Shown: piece by piece, positions 59,395 to 64,000 of the stretch
How positions within the stretch are numbered: position 1 is the first letter of the stretch
Layout of the letters: every line of letters starts with the position of its first letter
Assembly: GCA_045539425.1 (NCBI GenBank)
Contig: JAZQFH010000031.1
Span: 171,066-235,065 of the forward strand
Direction: 5' to 3'
Length of the DNA stretch: 64,000 nucleotides
DNA from: RUG14871 sp045539425
GTDB taxonomy: Bacteria; Bacillota_I; Bacilli_A; Erysipelotrichales; Erysipelotrichaceae
The notes under the pieces: generated by a model
The model's input: the letters and a program-made list of their open reading frames with translations, nothing else
Told to the model about the DNA's origin: nothing
Database searches by the model: none
Program-made: the position numbers and the translations under genes

Positions 59395-60420
59395 ATGACT
59401 GTTTTACAAAACTATTCCTACATTACGTATCTTTTACTGTTCAGCTTTGTAATGCTTCTGCTGTTCAGTATTTTGCGTCCGCAGCGCTATTTCAACAGCT
59501 TCCTGCTGGCGTTTTTTCTGCTGGTATTACTGATACAGTTAAATCTTGTCATCTTCCGTGAACCGTCGTATGCATTATTAGCTTCCGTCGTCATGATTTT
59601 TCTGGCGCTGCTCTTTGTGCCGTTTCTTCTGATTCATAACGGCAGAATGATGAAGAAGAAGGAATCCGGTTCCCTGGGAAACCGTCTGTCCTCCTTGCTG
59701 GGAATCGCAATACTTCTGGGGGAATTCTGCTTTATCGGCTTCTTCTTCAATGTGGTGTTTGAAAGGTATCAGAACTGGCCGACGCTTGTTCTGGGCTTTA
59801 TCGGGCTGAGCGCTTTTTATTTCTGTACCATCCTGCTGTTATTTGTTCTCTACATGGCATACATTCAGTTCCTTCCGCATTTCAACCGTTTTGATTACAT
59901 CATCATTCACGGAAGCGGACTGATTGGGGAAAATCAGCTCTCAAAGCTGCTTCAGATGCGCTGCGATAAAGCCATTGAGGTCTTCCGTAAATGCAATGGA
60001 AAACCCGTGATCATTCCGAGTGGCGGTCAAGGGGATGATGAGACGATTTCCGAGGCCGAGGCAATGGAGCAGTATCTCTTAAGCCAGGGGATTCCGTCAA
60101 ATCATATTCTAAAAGAAGATCAGAGTACGACCACGATGGAAAACCTGATCAATTCCCGTAAGCTGATCGGAGAAGATACGAGGAAACGCGTGGCACTTGT
60201 TACCAGCAATTACCATGTGTACCGCTGCCTTCTCTATGCCCGCAGTATCCATTTTGATTGTGTCGGTATCGCTGCACCTGTTGCATTCTACTACTGGCCA
60301 AGCGCCGTCATACGCGAATTTGTTGCGGTATTCACACGTAAGAAATATCTTTTCTTTATCATTACCGGATATCTGCTGTTCCTTTTCATTCCGTATATCG
60401 TTTTCAGTAATTATTTCTAA
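59395..60420 (+). CDS. YdcF/ElyC (DUF218) family membrane protein
   Basis: 341 residues from ATG 59395 (AGAGG four bases upstream). Four N-terminal membrane helices (within about 1-160) are followed by the DUF218 domain: FDYIIIHGSGLIG, VIIPSGGQGDDETISEAEAM, EDQSTTTMENLINS and VALVTSNYHVYRC. Such two-part proteins (N-terminal helices plus DUF218) are common in Bacillota. ElyC-type members influence peptidoglycan or envelope polysaccharide; the molecular activity is unknown. A C-terminal hydrophobic segment may be a further helix. Confidence 0.88.
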   Translation: MTVLQNYSYITYLLLFSFVMLLLFSILRPQRYFNSFLLAFFLLVLLIQLNLVIFREPSYALLASVVMIFLALLFVPFLLIHNGRMMKKKESGSLGNRLSSLLGIAILLGEFCFIGFFFNVVFERYQNWPTLVLGFIGLSAFYFCTILLLFVLYMAYIQFLPHFNRFDYIIIHGSGLIGENQLSKLLQMRCDKAIEVFRKCNGKPVIIPSGGQGDDETISEAEAMEQYLLSQGIPSNHILKEDQSTTTMENLINSRKLIGEDTRKRVALVTSNYHVYRCLLYARSIHFDCVGIAAPVAFYYWPSAVIREFVAVFTRKKYLFFIITGYLLFLFIPYIVFSNYF

Positions 60421-60519
60421 ACAGCTATTGAAAGCATCCGTTCTGTTCTTTTAAAAGGGAACCCGATGGAGTAAAATATAAAGAGACACAATCAGAAGAA
60501 TCTGAACAAGGAGTAAATC

Positions 60520-61110
60520 ATGGCATACTGGATCACAACACAAATCCGTTTCGACAGACCAGTCGCAGGCGAAATTCTGGAACGTTTTGGGGAAAACGGA
60601 GTATTAAAGTTTCAAAAGGTGATACCGATTCCGGAGGAGTTGAATTACCGCATCAGTGATGATACGATCCGGACGCTTCTTCTGATGTATCATTCGGAAA
60701 ACAACAAAAACAGAAAAAAAGAAATCAAGGAAACCATTGATCACTTACAGCTGCCGCAGCTCGTATACGCCTTTACGGAAGAGATGCGCATAAAAGCGGA
60801 AGCCGGGGAAAAACCGGCGGAAGCGGAGAAGGAAATAGCCGAGAAGTGTCTTTCCAATTACAGGAAATATCATCATGTCTCCCGCTATGATGCAAGAGAA
60901 GATTTATGGGGCACGGAAGAAGAAATCAAACGCGGTACGTTTGAATCCACGGAAGACAGCTTCAGCTTCGTGACCAAGTATGATATTCCGATGGGAATTA
61001 TTACCTATCTTTCCGTTCTTTACAGTGACGTTGCCTTCCAGATCAATGTGAAGGAAGACAGCGGAGATTCCTACCGCATCGTTATGATTGACGGAGAAGA
61101 ACCGCTCTGA
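60520..61110 (+). CDS. Api92-like ferredoxin-fold protein (DUF1281-like)
   Basis: 196-residue soluble protein. The start AYWITTQIRFDRP, then FQKVIPIPEEL, and the C-terminal LWGTEEEIKRGTFES followed by SFSFVTKYDIPMGIITYLS recall the Api92/DUF1281 layout, where the second half forms a ferredoxin-like domain. That family is found in phages and mobile elements as well as chromosomes, with unknown function. AAGGAG precedes the ATG. Single gene with a terminator. Family assignment is by motif memory. Confidence 0.6.
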   Translation: MAYWITTQIRFDRPVAGEILERFGENGVLKFQKVIPIPEELNYRISDDTIRTLLLMYHSENNKNRKKEIKETIDHLQLPQLVYAFTEEMRIKAEAGEKPAEAEKEIAEKCLSNYRKYHHVSRYDAREDLWGTEEEIKRGTFESTEDSFSFVTKYDIPMGIITYLSVLYSDVAFQINVKEDSGDSYRIVMIDGEEPL

Positions 61111-61119
61111 GAGAATTAC

Positions 61120-61140
61120 AGCCGCTATGCGGCTTTTTTG
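61120..61140 (+). terminator. Terminator of the Api92-like gene
   Basis: Stem AGCCGC/GCGGCT with a three-base loop and a T6 run. Confidence 0.88.
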
Positions 61141-61237
61141 GTGGTTTTTCGAACAAAATTACTTACCTGATGTGATGAAGATGTAAAACAGCCTGAAATG
61201 CGCGAATAACGTCTTGGCTTTTACACTGTGACAAAAA

Positions 61238-61261
61238 GAAAAAGGGGAGCTAATGCTCCCC
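61238..61261 (-). terminator. Terminator of the hexokinase gene
   Basis: Read on the minus strand: stem GGGGAGC/GCTCCCC with loop ATTA, followed by T5 and further Ts. Confidence 0.92.
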
Positions 61262-61278
61262 GGATTCATTTGTGTCTA

Positions 61279-62571
61279 TTATGCGTTCAGGATTGCCGCA
61301 ATGGCGCTTCCCGCCAGGTTGACATCATCACCGCTGGTGAAGAGGTAATGACGCTGCAGTGTGTTGACCACGAAATCCTGCATGTAGTATTCAATACGTT
61401 CCTTATAGCCGTAACATTTATGGAATGTGCTTCCTTCGACCACGATTCTTGCCGGTGCGCTTGCTTTCTTACCGCCGTCCATCTTCATGATGCAGGCAGC
61501 CAGATTGATCACGACCAGTTTGGAGGCACGGTCGATTGCGTAATCAATGAATGTCGTCATCATTTCGACATCATCCTCGTTTGCGCATGCGTTGGCGATA
61601 ACGTTGTCTCCATACGGATCACGCAGGAATGCATCGACAACACTCATACCGAAGGATGGGAGCTCTTCCACTTTGCTGTCCTTGGAGAATAAACCTTCCT
61701 TTGCGGCCTGTTTTACCGTCTCCGCAATCAGATTGCCGAGATAGATACCGGAGACGCATTTTTCAAAGAGATGTTCTCCCGGAGTGCTGCTGGCGGCATC
61801 CATTCTCTTATCAAATTCGCCGAGCGGGAACTTATCGAATCCGCCGGATTCCATATTGATGATCATCTTTCCGTCAGAATCCATGTTGAGCTTTTTGATC
61901 TCACGGATATTCTCGGAATATGCCGTATTGGTACCCGTTCCCAGAATCAGGCCGACCTGACCGTCCACCATACGCGGGTCCGGAATATTCGGTCCGCCAA
62001 GCAGAGTGGAAACCGTATCGTTCAGAACGACTACACCGACATCCTTTGTAATTCCGTGCTGTTTGAGGCAGGCGCGGATCTCTTCACCGAGAATCGTGTT
62101 TTCTGCACCGCTGATATTGACGTTTTTATTGAATTTGATAACTCTGCCGTCTTTGTTCGGCAATATTTCAGACGGGAAGGAGAAGCAGAAGCCGATCTTA
62201 TCCGTTTTTTCCATATAAGGTAAAATCAGCTGTGTCAGTTCTTCGATGAATTCTTCATTCGTTAAGGCACGCTCTGTTCCGAGCATCTTCTGCTTGTGCA
62301 GACCTTCGATTTCTTCACCGTTTTTGGTGAAATTGATCAGACCGATGCGCAGGTTGGAACCGCCGGCATCAATGGCGATAGCCGGTTCATTGAGCTTTAC
62401 GACGCCTTCCGTGGAAAGGTATGTCGGAATCATCATCAGGGAAGAAGGTTCATTATTCAGACCTTTCTTCATCTCTTCGACCATGGCTTCCGTTCCTTTT
62501 TTTAAACTGATAAAATCCGGATGCTGCTGATATTTCTTCAGAAATTCACCGGCGATGTTTTTATAATCCAT
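61279..62571 (-). CDS. Eukaryotic-type hexokinase
   Basis: 430-residue hexokinase of the eukaryotic (two-domain hexokinase_1/_2) family rather than the ROK type. Motifs in order are AIDAGGSNLRIGLI (phosphate 1), FCFSFPSEI, VVLNDTVSTLLGG (catalytic Asp in NDT), GLILGTGTNTAY and INMESGGF (sugar-binding Glu region). It phosphorylates glucose or other hexoses with ATP. Such hexokinases are rare in bacteria but exist in some anaerobes. It has an AAAAGGAG ribosome binding site, own terminator and an extended -10 promoter. It diverges from a 1-phosphofructokinase-like gene. Confidence 0.9.
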   Translation of the reverse strand: MDYKNIAGEFLKKYQQHPDFISLKKGTEAMVEEMKKGLNNEPSSLMMIPTYLSTEGVVKLNEPAIAIDAGGSNLRIGLINFTKNGEEIEGLHKQKMLGTERALTNEEFIEELTQLILPYMEKTDKIGFCFSFPSEILPNKDGRVIKFNKNVNISGAENTILGEEIRACLKQHGITKDVGVVVLNDTVSTLLGGPNIPDPRMVDGQVGLILGTGTNTAYSENIREIKKLNMDSDGKMIINMESGGFDKFPLGEFDKRMDAASSTPGEHLFEKCVSGIYLGNLIAETVKQAAKEGLFSKDSKVEELPSFGMSVVDAFLRDPYGDNVIANACANEDDVEMMTTFIDYAIDRASKLVVINLAACIMKMDGGKKASAPARIVVEGSTFHKCYGYKERIEYYMQDFVVNTLQRHYLFTSGDDVNLAGSAIAAILNA

Positions 62572-62610
62572 ATGATTCTCCTTTTTCAGACGATATATTT
62601 ACTAAAAATT

Positions 62611-62619
62611 ATTATATCA
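62611..62619 (-). promoter_or_regulatory. Extended -10 promoter of the hexokinase gene
   Basis: On the minus strand TGATATAAT, a perfect -10 with TGn extension, about 40 bases upstream of the hexokinase ATG. The -35 is poor. Confidence 0.6.
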
Positions 62620-62763
62620 CAATCATGGATACATATTGAAAAGTGGTATGAAATGTACATTGTTTCCGGGTGAATCGGTCCTTTTATTTGTTCAGTATCG
62701 TGTATTCTCCAAAAAATGAATCAATAACGAGGTATGATTCACTCTACTGAAAAAAATGAGTTG

Positions 62764-62769
62764 TATAAT
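62764..62769 (+). promoter_or_regulatory. -10 box of the PfkB-family kinase gene
   Basis: TATAAT, giving a predicted start near 62776 and a leader of about 180 bases. No convincing -35. The remaining part of the 62572-62763 intergenic region holds only the divergent promoter and AT-rich sequence. Confidence 0.55.
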
Positions 62770-62797
62770 GAATTTAAGGATATTTCTCAATAATAGG

Positions 62798-62893
62798 GAT
62801 TAGATGGTGCGGATTTCCTTTTTATGTTAACCCCTCAACTAATCAAATTGGGATATCCGCACATAAAGCAGATGGTATTACATCATCTGCTTT
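62798..62893 (+). ncRNA. Structured 5' leader: possible pseudoknot followed by terminator hairpin
   Basis: GATTAG (62798-62803) pairs with CTAATC (62839-62844), and GTGCGGAT (62807-62814) with ATCCGCAC (62855-62862). The strands interleave, so both helices together form an H-type pseudoknot. Three bases on, AAAGCAGATG (62865-62874) and CATCTGCTTT (62884-62893) form a 10-bp terminator stem followed by a T-rich tract, 60 bases before the kinase ribosome binding site. This is the layout of a transcription-attenuating riboswitch or protein-binding leader. I cannot match it to a known class. Confidence 0.6.
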
Positions 62894-62955
62894 TGTTTCT
62901 TTTCTTTTCTCAAAAAAGCACCGGTGGTAAAATGAAGAAAAGAGGAGGTTCCCTT

Positions 62956-63861
62956 ATGATAGCAACACTGACATTTAATCCGTCACTGGACTATATCATC
63001 CATGTCGATCACTTTGAAAAGGGAAAGATCAACCGTACGTCCTATGAGCATATTTTAGCCGGCGGGAAAGGAATCAATGTTTCCTGGGTATTATCAAATC
63101 TCGGACACAAAAGCACCGCCATGGGCTTTCTGGCAGGATTTACGGGCCGCCAGATTGAAGCGATGTTACAGGAAAGGGGAATCGATACGGATTTCATTTA
63201 CGTAAAGGAAGGTCTGAGCCGCATTAACGTTAAGATGAAAAGTGAAGAAGAGACGGAGATCAACGGGCAGGGACCACTGATCAAAGATGAGGATCTGAAT
63301 CAGTTATATGAGAAACTGGATCAGTTAATAAAGGGGGACATTCTTGTGATTTCCGGCAGCATTCCCAATACGCTGCCGTCAGATATGTACGAACGGATTC
63401 TGGAGCGTCTGAAAGATAAGGGAATCCTCTTTGTCGTCGATGCGGAGAAGGACCTGTTGAGTAAGGTTCTGAAATATCATCCGTTTCTCATTAAGCCCAA
63501 TAATCATGAGCTGGGAGAGATGTATCACGTCAGTTTAAAAACAAAGGATGAAGTGATTCCATATGCCGCAAAACTGCAGAAAGCCGGTGCCCGGAATGTT
63601 CTTGTTTCCTTAGCCGGTGAAGGAGCCGTACTACTTGATGAAGCAGGAAATATCCATAAGGCGGAAGCGCCAAAGGGAACACTAGTCAATTCCGTCGGCG
63701 CGGGAGACTCCATGGTAGCGGGTTTTCTGGCCGGATATCTGGAAACAAAGGATTACGCCACGGCATTTCTTTATGGGCTTTGCTCGGGGAGCGCCAGTGC
63801 ATTCTCCGCTGAGCTCTGCAGGCGGGAAGAGATGGAAGAGCTTTTGAAACAGTGCCAATAA
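62956..63861 (+). CDS. 1-phosphofructokinase/tagatose-6-phosphate kinase-like PfkB enzyme
   Basis: 301 residues from ATG 62956, preceded by GAGGAGG. The IATLTFNPSLDYIIHVDHF opening, GGKGINVSWVLSNLG and the catalytic NSVGAGDSMVAGFLAGYL are the FruK/LacC branch of PfkB kinases. FruK phosphorylates fructose 1-phosphate to fructose 1,6-bisphosphate; tagatose 6-phosphate kinase is the alternative. No fructose PTS gene or aldolase is adjacent in the window, so the substrate is open. Expression is probably controlled through the structured leader upstream. A long-loop terminator follows. Confidence 0.87.
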   Translation: MIATLTFNPSLDYIIHVDHFEKGKINRTSYEHILAGGKGINVSWVLSNLGHKSTAMGFLAGFTGRQIEAMLQERGIDTDFIYVKEGLSRINVKMKSEEETEINGQGPLIKDEDLNQLYEKLDQLIKGDILVISGSIPNTLPSDMYERILERLKDKGILFVVDAEKDLLSKVLKYHPFLIKPNNHELGEMYHVSLKTKDEVIPYAAKLQKAGARNVLVSLAGEGAVLLDEAGNIHKAEAPKGTLVNSVGAGDSMVAGFLAGYLETKDYATAFLYGLCSGSASAFSAELCRREEMEELLKQCQ

Positions 63862-63864
63862 AAG

Positions 63865-63927
63865 GGGCTGTTTAAAAACCTCGGATCAAAAATGATACGA
63901 GAGTAAAGGGTAAACAGCCCTTTTTTA
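63865..63927 (+). terminator. Terminator after the PfkB-family kinase gene
   Basis: 10-bp perfect stem GGGCTGTTTA/TAAACAGCCC with a 36-base loop and T6. The wide loop is unusual but pairing and T-run are good. Confidence 0.75.
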
Positions 63928-64000
63928 TTATTTGCGATTAACAGATTTATAGTCGTAATCTCTCGCTTTCTCATTCACGGAATCAATCTTTTTCTTTGAA
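63928..64000 (-). CDS. C-terminal end of a minus-strand gene running off the window
   Basis: The minus-strand frame reads SKKKIDSVNEKARDYDYKS and then VNRK before a double stop (TAA TAA). About 24 codons are inside the window. The lysine-rich charged tail gives no family information. The gene uses the 63865-63920 hairpin region as a shared convergent terminator boundary. Confidence 0.45.
   Translation of the reverse strand, partial: SKKKIDSVNEKARDYDYKSVNRK

Noticed and set aside
62824..62955. N-terminal extension of the 1-phosphofructokinase-like protein from ATG 62824
   Set aside because: It would run through the pseudoknot and terminator stem, lacks a ribosome binding site and does not fit the family N-terminus; ATG 62956 has GAGGAGG.
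1..64000. tRNA, rRNA, CRISPR arrays, insertion sequences or prophage
   Set aside because: Looked for in gaps and at repeats; no cloverleaf-like sequence ending in a tRNA pattern, no repeat-spacer array and no transposase or integrase motif was seen.

Overview
The window reads like chromosome of a low-to-mid GC, anaerobic, saccharolytic Bacillota. The gene mix and protein flavour suggest an Erysipelotrichaceae-like gut bacterium; this is inference, as no rRNA or other marker gene is present. Supporting signs are a group B-type [FeFe] hydrogenase, a biotin-dependent Na+-pumping decarboxylase, butyrate kinase, a CcpA-type cre site, strong AGGAGG ribosome binding sites and compact hairpin-plus-T terminators. 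I saw no tRNA, rRNA, CRISPR array, insertion sequence or phage gene. Both ends cut through genes.

Layout. 1-8.2 kb: a truncated DUF6508-like gene, an alpha/beta hydrolase, a fucose-isomerase-like protein, a CorA transporter, a 1077-residue P-loop NTPase with TPR-like repeats, and an unknown protein behind a repeat-containing leader. 8.2-13.8 kb: a DUF3267 metalloprotease-like protein, butyrate kinase, an unknown protein, a patatin, a HAD phosphatase and a GH13 enzyme. 13.95-17.94 kb: a decarboxylase sodium-pump operon (carboxyltransferase, gamma-like subunit, biotin carrier, biotin ligase, beta subunit and an unlisted 43-residue membrane protein). 18-31 kb: hydrogenase, GNAT, DUF3781, ROK kinase, a decayed TetR gene, a phosphodiester glycosidase, a RibD-like reductase, a HIT protein, a PreA-like dehydrogenase, a Cof-type HAD phosphatase, a GltD/PreT-like flavoprotein and a GH4 glycosidase.

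29.7-55.5 kb is the centrepiece, a pectin/galacturonate utilisation locus. A minus-strand GH4 gene faces two tandem plus-strand operons. The first (31.2-40.0 kb) encodes UxaB, UxaA, KduI, an AEC carrier, a sugar isomerase/epimerase, a GH105 hydrolase, an SGNH acetylesterase and a GH28 polygalacturonase. The second (40.2-55.5 kb) starts behind a good promoter and a near-perfect cre site. It encodes an LplABC-like importer with two ATPases and five uncharacterised small membrane proteins, a KdgK-type kinase, UxaC, an in-frame fusion of pectin methylesterase with KDPG aldolase and a VOC-like domain, a second KdgK-type kinase and a KduD-type dehydrogenase. None of the carbohydrate-active enzymes shows a signal peptide. 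Imported oligogalacturonides therefore seem to be de-esterified, deacetylated and hydrolysed in the cytoplasm. Galacturonate then goes through UxaC-UxaB-UxaA, and unsaturated uronates through KduI-KduD, to 2-keto-3-deoxygluconate, which is phosphorylated and cleaved to pyruvate and glyceraldehyde 3-phosphate.

55.6-64 kb: an esterase, a nitroreductase, a C69 dipeptidase, a YhhN protein, a YdcF protein, an Api92-like protein and a eukaryotic-type hexokinase. The hexokinase is divergent from a 1-phosphofructokinase-like kinase with a structured 5' leader (possible pseudoknot plus terminator).

The best candidates for something undescribed are the membrane proteins built into the pectin importer operon, the esterase-aldolase fusion, the structured leader before the PfkB-family kinase, the 43-residue decarboxylase-operon protein and the NTPase-TPR protein.
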